Source: Pseudomonas saliphila (GTDB taxonomy: Bacteria > Pseudomonadota > Gammaproteobacteria > Pseudomonadales > Pseudomonadaceae). Taken from it: DNA of 47,717 bases. Below the pieces are notes generated by a model. The model searched no databases and was not told the DNA's origin. It saw only the letters and a list, made by a program, of their open reading frames with translations. A program made the position numbers and the translations under genes. Positions 27,209-36,188 of the stretch are shown in pieces. Each line of letters opens with the position of its first letter. Position 1 is the first letter of the stretch. The stretch is taken from positions 1 to 47,717 of the forward strand of contig NZ_VTVA01000023.1 in NCBI RefSeq assembly GCF_008638345.1. The letters run 5' to 3'.

Positions 27209-28453
27209 ATGGTCGTACCTGCTCAGCACTTGGCTCAAGACAATGGATTGCCCGCCGGCAGCGCTGACGCTGAAACCCGGGACGGCGCCAGCCTTGAACA
27301 GGCTTACCGGCAGTTCAGCAACCTCTCTGGTCAGCTTACCGAATCCTATGCCCTGCTCGAACAGCAGGTCACGACGCTCAAATCCCAACTCGCCGATGTC
27401 AGTCAGCAGCGTACCCGCGAGCTGGCCGAAAAGGCGCGCCTGGCCGGTCGGCTACAGAATCTGCTCGATCTGCTGCCCGGCGGCGTGGTGGTGCTGGACG
27501 GTCGTGGTGTGGTACGTGAGGTCAATCCCGCTGCCCGCGAATTGCTCGGCGAACCTATCGAGGGCATGCTCTGGCGCGATCTTATCCGTGAGCGCTTTGC
27601 CCCGCGGGAGGACGATTACCACGAGGTCTCACTGCGTAGCGGTCGCCGCGTATCCATGGCGACGCGCTCATTGGTCGGCGAGCCGGGGCAGTTGATCCTG
27701 CTTACCGATCTGACCGAAACCCGCCAGTTGCAAACGCAGCTGGCGCGGCACGAGCGGTTGTCGGCACTGGGCCGCATGGTCGCCTCGCTGGCGCATCAGA
27801 TTCGCACGCCACTGTCTGCAGCGCTGCTGTATGCCAGCCATCTGACTGATCCCGCGCTGGTCGAGAGTAATCGCCAGCGCTTCAGCGAGCGCTTGAAGGG
27901 TCGCCTGGAAACCATTGAGCATCAGGTGCGCGACATGCTGCTGTTCGCCAAGGGCGATCTGCCCCTGGACGACCGCCTGAGCGTCAGCGAGCTGTTCGCT
28001 GCGTTACGTCAGCAGGCCGAGCCGTTGATGGAGCAGGGCGGTGCAGTGTGTCGGTGGGATAACCGTTGCCCTGATCATCTGCAATTGCGCTGCAACCGCG
28101 AGACGCTGGTCGGTGCAGTGAACAATCTTATCGAGAATGCCATCCAGGCCGGCACACCCGCCGCACGGCTGAAGGTCTGCGCGCGTCTGATCGAACATCA
28201 GCTGAGTCTCAGCGTGGTGGACGCGGGAGCCGGCATGACCGATGCACAACTCTCCCGCATCGGTGAACCCTTTCATACCACCCGCGCGCAGGGCACAGGG
28301 CTCGGTGTTTCGGTGGTCAAGTCCGTTGCCCAGGCGCATGGCGGCGCGTTTTATATGCGCAGCAAGGCCGGGTGGGGCACCTGCGCCGAGATACTCTTGC
28401 CCTTCGCCCGACCAGCGCAGGGCGCTGCGTTGTCTGGGGAGGACAGTCAGTGA
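27209..28453 (+). CDS. fleS: Flagellar two-component sensor kinase FleS
   Basis: 414 residues, no membrane segment. An N-terminal coiled-coil part (about 25-80), a PAS domain (about 85-175; LLDLLPGGVVVLDGRGVV), the dimerisation domain with phospho-accepting His near 195 (MVASLAHQIRTPLSA) and an ATPase domain with N box (NNLIENAIQAG), G1 (VVDAGAGM) and G2 (GTGLGVSVV). FleS phosphorylates FleR and so controls the class III flagellar genes. The gene overlaps fleR by four bases (GTGA). Confidence 0.95.
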   Translation: MVVPAQHLAQDNGLPAGSADAETRDGASLEQAYRQFSNLSGQLTESYALLEQQVTTLKSQLADVSQQRTRELAEKARLAGRLQNLLDLLPGGVVVLDGRGVVREVNPAARELLGEPIEGMLWRDLIRERFAPREDDYHEVSLRSGRRVSMATRSLVGEPGQLILLTDLTETRQLQTQLARHERLSALGRMVASLAHQIRTPLSAALLYASHLTDPALVESNRQRFSERLKGRLETIEHQVRDMLLFAKGDLPLDDRLSVSELFAALRQQAEPLMEQGGAVCRWDNRCPDHLQLRCNRETLVGAVNNLIENAIQAGTPAARLKVCARLIEHQLSLSVVDAGAGMTDAQLSRIGEPFHTTRAQGTGLGVSVVKSVAQAHGGAFYMRSKAGWGTCAEILLPFARPAQGAALSGEDSQ

Positions 28454-29841
28454 CGCCCCGCATATTGCTGGTAGAGGACGATCGCGGTCTGCGTGAGGCG
28501 CTTTCCGATACGCTGATGCTGGGTGGTTATCAGTATCTGGAAGCGGAAAATGCCGAAACCGCACTGAAGTTGCTGGAGCGCGAAGCTGTTTCAATGGTGG
28601 TCAGCGACGAGAACATGCCGGGGATGGATGGGCATGATCTGCTGCGCATCCTGAACCAGCGGTATCCGCAACTGCCGGTCTTGCTGATGACAGCTTATGG
28701 AACTGTGCAGCAGGCGGTCGTTGCCATGCGCGACGGCGCCGTGGACTATCTGGTAAAACCCTTTGCGCCCAAGGCCCTGCTCGATCTGATTGCCCAACAT
28801 AGCCAGGGTCGCTTGCAGCCGCTCGATGATAACGGGCCGGTAGCGGTCGAGCCTGCCAGTCAGCAGTTGTTACAGCTGGCTGCGCGGGTAGCAGCCAGTG
28901 ATTCCACTGTGCTGATTTCCGGCGAGTCTGGAACAGGCAAGGAAGTGCTGGCCCGGTTCATCCACCAGCATTCCCCCCGCGCAGACCAGCCCTTTATCGC
29001 CATCAATTGCGCTGCCATTCCGGAGAACATGCTGGAGGCCACTTTGTTCGGCCACGAAAAAGGCTCCTTTACCGGCGCCATTGCCGCGGCACCGGGCAAG
29101 TTCGAGCAGGCCAATGGCGGCTCGTTGTTGCTCGATGAAATTTCCGAAATGCCGCTGGCGCTGCAGGCCAAGCTGCTGCGGGTGTTACAGGAGCGGGAGG
29201 TCGAGCGAGTCGGCGGGCGCAAGCTGATCAAACTGGATATCCGCGTTATCGCCACCACCAACCGCGACATGCTCGCTGAGGTGGCTGCCGGACGGTTCCG
29301 TGAGGATCTGTATTACCGGCTTGGTGTATTCCCGCTGCAATGGGAGCCGCTGCGCAGCCGGCCCGGCGATATATTGCCGATAGCCGAGCGTCTGCTAAAT
29401 AAACATATGCGCAAGATGAATCAGGCGCGCGTGCAGTTCGCTGATGATGCGCGTCAGGCGTTGCGACAGCATCCCTGGCCAGGCAACGTGCGCGAGCTGG
29501 ATAATGCCGTGCAGCGCGCCATGATCCTGCAGCAGGGCGGGGTGATTCGGGCGCAGGATTTGTGTCTGGGGATGGTGCCGGGCGGGGCGATTCCGGCTCA
29601 GCCGTCTATGCCATCGCATGCCGCGTCCACGCCCTCCGCGTTTGTTGCGGCACCTGTTGCCGGTGATCTGGAGTCGGGCGTCAAAGAGCGGGAGTATCAG
29701 ATGATTCTGGAGGTGCTGCGTGCGGAACGTGGCCGCCGGAAGGAGGCCGCCGAGCGTCTTGGGATTAGTCCGAGGACGTTGCGGTACAAGCTGGCCAGAA
29801 TGCGCGATGCCGGGTTTGTGGTTGAGGGGGGTGGGGTTTAA
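28450..29841 (+). CDS. fleR: Sigma-54-dependent response regulator FleR
   Basis: 463 residues from a GTG start that overlaps the fleS stop and has GGGGAGGA six bases upstream. Receiver domain with the phospho-acceptor Asp in VVSDENMPGMDG (near 53), AAA+ domain with GESGTGKE and Walker B GGSLLLDEISE, and a C-terminal Fis-type helix-turn-helix (ERLGISPRTLRYKLARMR). The sigma-54 contact loop reads GSFTGA, a Ser variant of the usual GAFTGA. FleR with RpoN activates basal-body and hook genes. No terminator hairpin was seen after it; a T-rich stretch leads into a block of repeats. Confidence 0.95.
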   Translation: MTPRILLVEDDRGLREALSDTLMLGGYQYLEAENAETALKLLEREAVSMVVSDENMPGMDGHDLLRILNQRYPQLPVLLMTAYGTVQQAVVAMRDGAVDYLVKPFAPKALLDLIAQHSQGRLQPLDDNGPVAVEPASQQLLQLAARVAASDSTVLISGESGTGKEVLARFIHQHSPRADQPFIAINCAAIPENMLEATLFGHEKGSFTGAIAAAPGKFEQANGGSLLLDEISEMPLALQAKLLRVLQEREVERVGGRKLIKLDIRVIATTNRDMLAEVAAGRFREDLYYRLGVFPLQWEPLRSRPGDILPIAERLLNKHMRKMNQARVQFADDARQALRQHPWPGNVRELDNAVQRAMILQQGGVIRAQDLCLGMVPGGAIPAQPSMPSHAASTPSAFVAAPVAGDLESGVKEREYQMILEVLRAERGRRKEAAERLGISPRTLRYKLARMRDAGFVVEGGGV

Positions 29842-29895
29842 TTCGGCGGACTGTTTTGTGTTTTGGTTAAAGCTTTTTTATTGCTGTGTGTCACA

Positions 29896-29922
29896 TCGCC
29901 GCGGGTCGCGCCTCCCACGGGT
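29896..29922 (+). repeat. REP-like repeat, copy D
   Basis: Identical 27-base copy of the main REP-like sequence, 54 bases after the fleR stop. It pairs with inverted copy E 83 bases further on. Confidence 0.85.
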
Positions 29923-30005
29923 TGGTTGGTGCATTAGATGAGGGCGGGGTTTGGTACAGCTCCATTGTCAATTCAAAGCACGAACCCGCAATCAGCACGC
30001 TACCA

Positions 30006-30032
30006 ACCCGTGGGAGGCGCGACCCGCGGCGA
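30006..30032 (-). repeat. REP-like repeat, copy E (inverted)
   Basis: Exact reverse complement of copy D's 27-base sequence; together they form a REPIN-like inverted pair beside a RAYT gene. It runs directly into the 64-base direct repeat. Confidence 0.85.
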
Positions 30033-30215
30033 TTGGGCCTGGCAGCCAATACTTAGCCAGTACCTATCTCAAATCCTAGCAGCATCCCCGCAGAGTTCAC
30101 GAACCCAACATGAACTCATTTGCACGAGGCACGATCGGATCGCCGCACCGTCGCGGCGATTGGGCCTGGCAGCCAATATTTAGCCAGTACCCAATTCAAA
30201 GCCAAGCAGCATCCC
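30025..30215. repeat. 64-base direct repeat (two copies) at the RAYT 3' end
   Basis: Copies 30025-30088 and 30152-30215 differ at about six of 64 positions. Both start with the REP end (CGCGGCGATTGGGCCTGG) and both include the last codons and stop of the RAYT gene in reverse (TCA at 30069 and at 30196). The distal copy is therefore a displaced duplicate of the REP-RAYT tail junction. Confidence 0.8.
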
Positions 30216-30636
30216 AGTGCGGATAATCCCCTACCGTTTCCACCAGTCCGGCACGAACCGGGTTCGCTATGACATATCTCGCCATAGCTTTGAGATTCTC
30301 TTCACCTCTAACAGCCCGATCATGAAACCCATCCTGCCAGACACGCTTGCCAAGTTGGGCTGACGCTACACGTTTCACCCTTCGTATCGTTTCCGAAAGA
30401 CTGGTCTCTTCCAGCTGCAGCAGCCAGTGAAAATGGTCTGGCATGACAACAAAAGCCCAGGTTTGCGCCTGATTTCGGAGTGAGGCTTCTCTCAATATCC
30501 TGATAAGCAGCCGAGCAGACTCTAGGTCTTTGAAGATCGGTTGGCGATTAAGCGTGACGGCGGTTACGAGGTAGTAGTGGCCGGGCTCGGATCGTCGGCC
30601 TTTGCGTAGGGATTGGGAGTGGGGGTTGGGGGTCAT
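30196..30636 (-). CDS. REP-associated tyrosine transposase (RAYT)
   Basis: 146 residues, Y1 transposase (Transposase_17) fold related to IS200/IS605 TnpA. The metal-binding HxH is in VVMPDHFHWLLQ and the candidate nucleophile Tyr in MARYVIANPVRAGLV; the GHYYLVTAVTLNRQPIF start and DYPHWDAAWL end are typical for RAYTs. These enzymes bind and cleave REP sequences and are thought to have spread them over the genome. Inverted REP copies lie just downstream of the stop. The chosen start MTPNPHSQSL (30636) lies 22 bases from the end of an IS3 element, which has thus separated the gene from its promoter region; the open frame running on into the IS is not original. No good ribosome-binding site precedes the start. 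Confidence 0.88.
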   Translation of the reverse strand: MTPNPHSQSLRKGRRSEPGHYYLVTAVTLNRQPIFKDLESARLLIRILREASLRNQAQTWAFVVMPDHFHWLLQLEETSLSETIRRVKRVASAQLGKRVWQDGFHDRAVRGEENLKAMARYVIANPVRAGLVETVGDYPHWDAAWL

Positions 30637-30683
30637 GGGGGGGTGGGCATGTGGGCTGTGAGCTGGTCCAATGGCTCCGGACA

Positions 30684-31017
<334 letters not shown>

Positions 31018-31025
31018 TCCACGAG

Positions 31026-31868
31026 GTGGTTCATCAATTACGAAGAAAGGCCTACCCGGTGATGCGCTTGTGCCGGGTGTTGCGGGTCAGTCGATCAGGA
31101 TTCTATGAGTCTCGGCGCCAACGGCAAAGGCCCTCAATTGTCTGCGCGGTTGCAGTCAAGCTTAAGGCTATTTTTTCTGCGACAGATGACTGCTACGGTA
31201 GCCGACGTTTACTCAAGGCGCTGCGCACGAGCGGGGTTTCAATTGGACGGTTCAAGGTGCGCCGTTTGATGAAGGAGAATGGACTGCGAGCTGTCTGGAA
31301 ACGCAAGTTCGTTCACACGACGGACAGCAATCATAATCTCCCGGTGGCGCAGAATCTGCTCAATCGCCAGTTCAATCCTGAGAGGATTAATCATTCCTGG
31401 GTGGCAGACATCACTTACATCCGAACGGGTAGCGGATGGCTCTATCTGGCGGCGGTCATGGACTTGTGCTCTCGCAAGATTGTGGGCTGGGCCATGGCAC
31501 CACATATGCGCTCAGAGCTGGTCTATAGCGCAATGCAAATGGCAATCGCACAGAGGCAGCCCGGCCCCGGTTTGATTGCCCATTCAGATAGAGGCAGCCA
31601 ATACGCAAGCTTGTCCTATCGTCAGCTTCTAACGAAACACGCCATGCGCTGCAGCATGAGTCGGAAAGGTAACTGTTGGGATAATGCAGTCATGGAGCGA
31701 TTCTTCTTGAACCTAAAGATGGAGCGCGTCTGGAGAGGCAATTACGCGAACCACGCTGAGGCCACCAAGGACATTACCGACTACATCGTACGCTTCTACA
31801 ACGACGAGCGACTGCACTCAACGCTAGGCTATTTGCCGCCCAACGGATATGAGCAGCAAGCCGCTTAA
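31026..31868 (+). CDS. IS3-family transposase OrfB (DDE integrase domain)
   Basis: 280 residues from the nominal start; in the cell it is mainly made as OrfAB by the -1 frameshift, since the frame is open back to 30984. HTH_21 region (YGSRRLLKALRTSGVSIG), then the rve core with all three catalytic residues: WVADITYI (Asp), AHSDRGSQY (Asp) and NCWDNAVMERFF (Glu). The NDERLHSTLGYLPP end is the usual IS3 tail. No stop or frameshift damages it. Confidence 0.93.
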   Translation: MVHQLRRKAYPVMRLCRVLRVSRSGFYESRRQRQRPSIVCAVAVKLKAIFSATDDCYGSRRLLKALRTSGVSIGRFKVRRLMKENGLRAVWKRKFVHTTDSNHNLPVAQNLLNRQFNPERINHSWVADITYIRTGSGWLYLAAVMDLCSRKIVGWAMAPHMRSELVYSAMQMAIAQRQPGPGLIAHSDRGSQYASLSYRQLLTKHAMRCSMSRKGNCWDNAVMERFFLNLKMERVWRGNYANHAEATKDITDYIVRFYNDERLHSTLGYLPPNGYEQQAA

Positions 31869-31908
31869 AACCACCTATTGAGGTGTCCGAAATCATTTGA
31901 CCAGTACA

Positions 31909-32143
31909 CTGGGCTTTATTTGATCAGGTTCGGCTTTGCTAGTTGGGTGGTATGGCTCGGGTTTGTGATGTGGGTCTAGGGCAGGTGGCTGTGGTTGCGG
32001 AGGCTGTGAAGTGGTTTGGCTTTTTAGGGGGGGCTAGTCCCAATCGCCGCGGGTCGCGCCTCCCACGGGTTAGTTTGTGCTGTGTTGGTAGCGGGTAGTT
32101 TCAATCTTGCTTCCGAGTATAGGTCCTAACGGCAACAGTCATC
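31909..32143. other. Repeat-bearing gap between IS3 element and the fliE promoter
   Basis: 235 bases without a gene. After a G/T-rich stretch there is REP copy G at 32044-32070. The sigma-54 promoter of fliE follows immediately. Together with 29842-31908 this makes a 2.4-kb non-flagellar insert between fleR and fliE. Confidence 0.7.
32044..32070 (+). repeat. REP-like repeat, copy G
   Basis: Fifth full-length exact copy of the 27-base REP-like sequence, 74 bases upstream of the fliE -24 element and downstream of the IS3 element. Confidence 0.85.
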
Positions 32144-32159
32144 TGGCACCAATATTGCT
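32144..32159 (+). promoter_or_regulatory. Sigma-54 promoter of the fliE operon
   Basis: TGGCAC-CAATA-TTGCT, a perfect match to the -24/-12 consensus, 57 bases before the fliE ATG. FleQ is the expected activator. Confidence 0.92.
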
Positions 32160-32215
32160 TCAGTAATCCCAAAGCCGAAAGCGCCGTCAAAATTCTTACG
32201 GCTACGGAGAGTGCT

Positions 32216-32548
32216 ATGACTCAGGGTGTTGAGATGAATCGTCTGATGTTGCAGATGCGCAGCATGCAGCTGGAAGCCATGGGCAAGCCCCAGGCGCCGC
32301 AGCAGGTTGAGAAGGCCGCCGACGGCCCGGCATTTGACGACATGCTCAAGATGGCATTCAACAAGGTCAGCGAACTCCAGAAGACTACCGGTGATCTGCA
32401 GAGCGGTTACGAGCGCGGCGTGCCGGGCATTGATTTGACTGAGGTGATGATCGCTTCGCAGAAATCCAGCGTCGCGTTTCAGGCAATGACGCAGGTGCGC
32501 AACAAGATGATCAGCGCCTACGAAGACATCATGAAGATGCCGATCTGA
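32216..32548 (+). CDS. fliE: Flagellar hook-basal body protein FliE
   Basis: 110 residues. The conserved C-terminal half (FDDMLKMAFNKVSELQ, VPGIDLTEVMIASQKSSVAF, VRNKMISAYEDIMKMPI) is the FliE domain. FliE joins the MS ring to the proximal rod and is the first rod subunit exported. GGAG lies seven bases before the ATG. It is the first gene of the fliEFGHIJ unit under a sigma-54 promoter. Confidence 0.95.
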   Translation: MTQGVEMNRLMLQMRSMQLEAMGKPQAPQQVEKAADGPAFDDMLKMAFNKVSELQKTTGDLQSGYERGVPGIDLTEVMIASQKSSVAFQAMTQVRNKMISAYEDIMKMPI

Positions 32549-32595
32549 CCCTATTCCTGTCACCGTCTGCCGTTGATTGATCGAGGAAAGTTTTC

Positions 32596-34323
32596 ATGGA
32601 TGCTACGCCTAATACTCCTGCCACGCGCAACGCGCCGGACTCTGCTCCGGATCGTAAGCCCCTGCTGGGTATGGCTTTTCTGGATAACTTGTCGGCGCTG
32701 CCGATGCTGCGGCAGTTTGGTTTGCTGGTCGGGCTGGCGGCGAGTGTAGCGGTCGGATTCGCCGTAGTCTTGTGGTCGCAGGAGCCGGATTACCGGCCGC
32801 TGTACGGCAGCATGGATAATTTTGATTCGGCTCAGGTGCTTGAAGTGCTGCAGCAGAGCCGCATCGAGTACAAGGTCGAGCCCAACAGCGGTGCTTTGCT
32901 GGTGCGCAGTGAAGATTATGCCGACGCGCGTATGCGTCTGGCCAGTTCAGGCGTGACGTCGACTGACCGTAACCTTGGTTTCGAAATCATGGATCGCGAG
33001 CAGGGCCTGGGCTCCAGTCAGTTCATGGAGACCACCCGCTATCGCCGCGGCCTGGAAGGCGAGATGGCGCGGACCATTTCCAGTCTGTACAACGTCAAGG
33101 CGGCGCGGGTGCATATCGCGATGCCGCGCTCGACGGTGTTTGTGCGCGATGACCGCAAACCCAGCGCGTCGGTACTGTTGGAAATGTACTCAGGTCGCAG
33201 TCTCGATCCGTCCCAGGTGATGGCCATCGTCAATCTGGTGGCGACCAGCATCCCCGAGCTGAGCAAGGATCAGGTCACTATTGTCGACCAGAACGGCAAT
33301 CTGCTTTCTGATCAGGCCGAGCTGAACGAGCTGACCATGGCTGGCCGCCAGTTCGATCATGCGCGGCGCCTGGAGGACACCTATACCCGCCGCGTGCACA
33401 ATATTCTGCAACCGGTGCTGGGCGATGGCCGTTACAAGGCCGAGGTCTCGGCGGACGTGGACTTCAGCGCGGTGGAATCCACCTCCGAAAGTTTCAATCC
33501 TGAGTCATCCATACGCAGTGAGCAGATTCTCAATGAGCAACGTGCCAGTGGCGCGGCGGGTCCGCAGGGCATTCCCGGTGCGCTGAGCAATCAACCCCCG
33601 GGCACGGTGAGCGTGCCTGAGCAGGTGTTCGATCCGGAAACCGGCGCGCCGATTATCGCAGCGACGCCGAAGGATATCCGCGAGCAATCGACGCGCAACT
33701 ACGAACTCGATCGCGAGATCAGCTACACCCGCCAGCAACAGGGCAGGTTGCGTCGGCTTTCCGTCGCGGTAGTGGTGGATGACACCCTGCAGCTGGATCC
33801 GCAGACCGGTGAGTCGGTGCGGGTTCCGCTTGCTGAGGCCGACATCCAGCAACTGACCCGCCTGGTTCAGGATGCTGTGGGCTTTAATGAAGCCCGTGGC
33901 GACAGCGTGAGTGTGATCAACAGCCGCTTCGTGCCAGTGGGCCAGCCGGAACTGATCGCCGAGCCGCCGTTCTGGACGCAGCCCTGGATCTGGGACCTGG
34001 CCAAGCAGTTCCTGGGTATCCTGTTTGTACTGATCCTGGTGTTCGGTGTGCTGCGCCCCGTGCTGAAGAATCTGACCGCCAACAACCGCAGCCCGGCTAC
34101 CGCCGGGGGGTATCCCGCGACAATGGACGACCTGGGCGGCATGGATGATGACCTGCGCGATGACCGGGTCAGCCTTACCGGATCGAGCTCGCCGACGCCG
34201 GCGTTATTGCCTCCTCCCGGCGCCGGTTACGAACAGCAGCTCAATGCAATCAAGGGGCTGTTGGCGGAAGATCCGGGCCGTGTTGCCCAGGTAGTCAAAG
34301 AGTGGATAAACGACGATGAGTGA
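32596..34323 (+). CDS. fliF: Flagellar MS-ring protein FliF
   Basis: 575 residues. Membrane helix at about 35-56 (FGLLVGLAASVAVGFAVVLW), two periplasmic ring-building YscJ-type domains (about 60-230; MEIMDREQGLGSSQFMET area) and FliF_C (about 260-440), second helix at about 465-485 (QFLGILFVLILVFGVLRPVL), and a cytoplasmic tail for FliG binding ending in VAQVVKEWINDDE. It forms the MS ring in the inner membrane. Its last codons overlap the fliG start by eight bases. Confidence 0.96.
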   Translation: MDATPNTPATRNAPDSAPDRKPLLGMAFLDNLSALPMLRQFGLLVGLAASVAVGFAVVLWSQEPDYRPLYGSMDNFDSAQVLEVLQQSRIEYKVEPNSGALLVRSEDYADARMRLASSGVTSTDRNLGFEIMDREQGLGSSQFMETTRYRRGLEGEMARTISSLYNVKAARVHIAMPRSTVFVRDDRKPSASVLLEMYSGRSLDPSQVMAIVNLVATSIPELSKDQVTIVDQNGNLLSDQAELNELTMAGRQFDHARRLEDTYTRRVHNILQPVLGDGRYKAEVSADVDFSAVESTSESFNPESSIRSEQILNEQRASGAAGPQGIPGALSNQPPGTVSVPEQVFDPETGAPIIAATPKDIREQSTRNYELDREISYTRQQQGRLRRLSVAVVVDDTLQLDPQTGESVRVPLAEADIQQLTRLVQDAVGFNEARGDSVSVINSRFVPVGQPELIAEPPFWTQPWIWDLAKQFLGILFVLILVFGVLRPVLKNLTANNRSPATAGGYPATMDDLGGMDDDLRDDRVSLTGSSSPTPALLPPPGAGYEQQLNAIKGLLAEDPGRVAQVVKEWINDDE

Positions 34324-35335
34324 TGATGCCAAGCGCCCGCAAAAGCTGAGCAAGCTCGACAAGGCGGCTATATTTCTGCTGAGCCTGGGCGAGTCCGATG
34401 CGGCGGCGGTGCTCAAGCATATGGGACCCAAGGAAGTGCAGCGCGTGGGCACTGCCATGGCCGGTCTGCGCACCGTCCAGCGTGAGCACGTGCAGCAGGT
34501 GATGGGCGACTTTATCAGTGTGGTCGGCGATCAGACCGGGCTTGGCGTCGGCGCCGACGGCTATATCCGCACCATGCTCACCCAGGCGTTGGGTGAAGAT
34601 AAGGCCAACAATCTGGTCGACCGGATTCTCCTGGGTGGCAGCACCTCGGGCCTGGACAGTCTGAAATGGATGGAGCCGCGTGCGGTGGCGGATGTGATTC
34701 GCTTTGAGCATCCGCAGATCCAGGCCATTGTGGTGGCCTATCTCGATCCTGATATGGCGGCCGAGGTGATTGGCTACTTCGATCACAAGGTGCGTCTGGA
34801 TGTGCTGCTGCGGGTGGCTTCATTGAACACCGTACAACCCTCTGCATTAAAGGAATTGAACGAGATTCTCGAGAAGCAGTTCGCCGGGAACTCTAGCACC
34901 ATCCGCGCCAATATGGGCGGCGTGAAGCGCACCGCGGACATCATGAACTTCCTGGAAACCACCACCGAAACGCAATTGATCGATGCCATACGCGATATTG
35001 ATCAGGACCTTTCGGTCAAGATTGAGGACTTGATGTTCGTCTTCGATAACCTCTCGGACGTAGACGATCGCGGCATCCAGGCATTGTTGCGCGAAATCTC
35101 AACGGAGATTCTTATCGTGGCGCTCAAAGGTGCGGATGAAGCGATCAAGGACAAGATCCTGCGCAATATGTCCAAGCGTGCGTCGGAGCTGTTGCTGGAT
35201 GACCTGGAAGCCAAGGGCCCGGTACGCATCAGTGAAGTCGAGGCGGCGCAGAAGGAAATTCTGACCATCGCACGGCGCATGGCCGATGCCGGCGAAATCG
35301 TGCTTGGCACCAAGGGCGGCGAGGAAATGATTTGA
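34316..35335 (+). CDS. fliG: Flagellar motor switch protein FliG
   Basis: 339 residues with FliG N, middle and C domains in order. KLSKLDKAAIFLLSLGESDA opens the FliF-binding domain; the C-terminal part LMFVFDNLSDVDDRGIQALLREI holds the charged torque helix (Asp/Arg residues facing the stator). FliG transmits torque from MotA to the rotor. The EHPQ motif (EHPQIQAIVVAYLD) of the middle domain is intact for FliM binding. Confidence 0.97.
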   Translation: MSDDAKRPQKLSKLDKAAIFLLSLGESDAAAVLKHMGPKEVQRVGTAMAGLRTVQREHVQQVMGDFISVVGDQTGLGVGADGYIRTMLTQALGEDKANNLVDRILLGGSTSGLDSLKWMEPRAVADVIRFEHPQIQAIVVAYLDPDMAAEVIGYFDHKVRLDVLLRVASLNTVQPSALKELNEILEKQFAGNSSTIRANMGGVKRTADIMNFLETTTETQLIDAIRDIDQDLSVKIEDLMFVFDNLSDVDDRGIQALLREISTEILIVALKGADEAIKDKILRNMSKRASELLLDDLEAKGPVRISEVEAAQKEILTIARRMADAGEIVLGTKGGEEMI

Positions 35336-35399
35336 CGCCCGCGCGTGTCGACCTGAGTGTGCTTGGGCTCGGCAGCTGTTATCCGTCCAGAGGCTCTGC

Positions 35400-36188
35400 A
35401 TGAAAAGCAAACAAGACAGTGACCTGATCCGTGGCAGCAAGCCGGAGGCCTTCAGTCTGTGGAATCTGCCGAGCTTTGACGAAGAGCCGAATCAGGTGCC
35501 GCTGGTTGTTGAGCCGGACGAGCCCGAGCTGGATAAATCGACGTTGATGGCTGAGCCTGAGGAAGAGATCGAGCAGGCCAAGCCCTTTACCGTCGAGGAA
35601 CTCGAGCAGATCCGTGAAGAGGCCTACAACGAAGGTTTCTCGACTGGCGAGAAAGACGGCTTTCATTCCGGGCAGCTCAAGGCTCAGCAGGAAGCGCGCA
35701 GCAAAACCGACGCCCGCTTGCTCGAGCTGGAAGCCCTGATGGCTCAACTGATGGAGCCGATGAAGGATCAGGATGAGCAGGTCGAAGACATGCTGTTGAG
35801 CCTGGTGGAAACCATGGTCCGTCAGGTCATCCAGCGCGAACTCAAGACCGATTCCAGCCAGATTCTTCTGGTCCTGCGCGGCGCGCTCAAGGCTCTGCCG
35901 ATGGGCGCAGGCAATATCCGTATCTATCTAAACCCTGTCGATTTTGATGCCGTCAAGGCGCTACGTGAGCGCCACGAAGAAACCTGGCGCCTGCTGGAAG
36001 ATGACGCGCTGCTGCCCGGCGGTTGCCGTATCGAGACAGAGCACAGCCAGCTTGACGCGTCACTGGAGACGCGACTGAAGCTGATCGTGGAGCAACTGTT
36101 TGATGCCCGCCTCGAACAGCGCGCGCACCCACCCGAGGCGGATCTGGCGATTCCCGCTGCCTTGAAGGAAAGCCTGCCGGATGCCTGA
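35400..36188 (+). CDS. fliH: Flagellar assembly protein FliH
   Basis: 262 residues. An acidic N-terminal part (about 30-70) precedes a helical stretch with GxxxG-type spacing ([18 protein letters not shown]), the FliH signature, and a C-terminal V-type ATPase subunit E-like domain. FliH dimers bind FliI, keep its ATPase in check and bring it to the export gate. The 64-base gap to fliG has no hairpin; the stop overlaps fliI by eight bases. Confidence 0.93.
   Translation: MKSKQDSDLIRGSKPEAFSLWNLPSFDEEPNQVPLVVEPDEPELDKSTLMAEPEEEIEQAKPFTVEELEQIREEAYNEGFSTGEKDGFHSGQLKAQQEARSKTDARLLELEALMAQLMEPMKDQDEQVEDMLLSLVETMVRQVIQRELKTDSSQILLVLRGALKALPMGAGNIRIYLNPVDFDAVKALRERHEETWRLLEDDALLPGGCRIETEHSQLDASLETRLKLIVEQLFDARLEQRAHPPEADLAIPAALKESLPDA

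Larger units (their letters stand above)
29842..30195. other. Gene-free REP block downstream of fleR
   Basis: 354 bases. It holds REP copies at 29896-29922 (plus) and 30006-30032 (minus), a partial REP at 30151-30159, and a 64-base direct repeat (30025-30088 and 30152-30215) whose second copy runs into the RAYT gene. No coding region was found. Confidence 0.75.

Noticed and set aside
27162..27695. A 177-codon plus-strand frame overlapping the fleS start
   Set aside because: Out of frame with FleS, which has full PAS and kinase domains; this frame has no recognisable domain.
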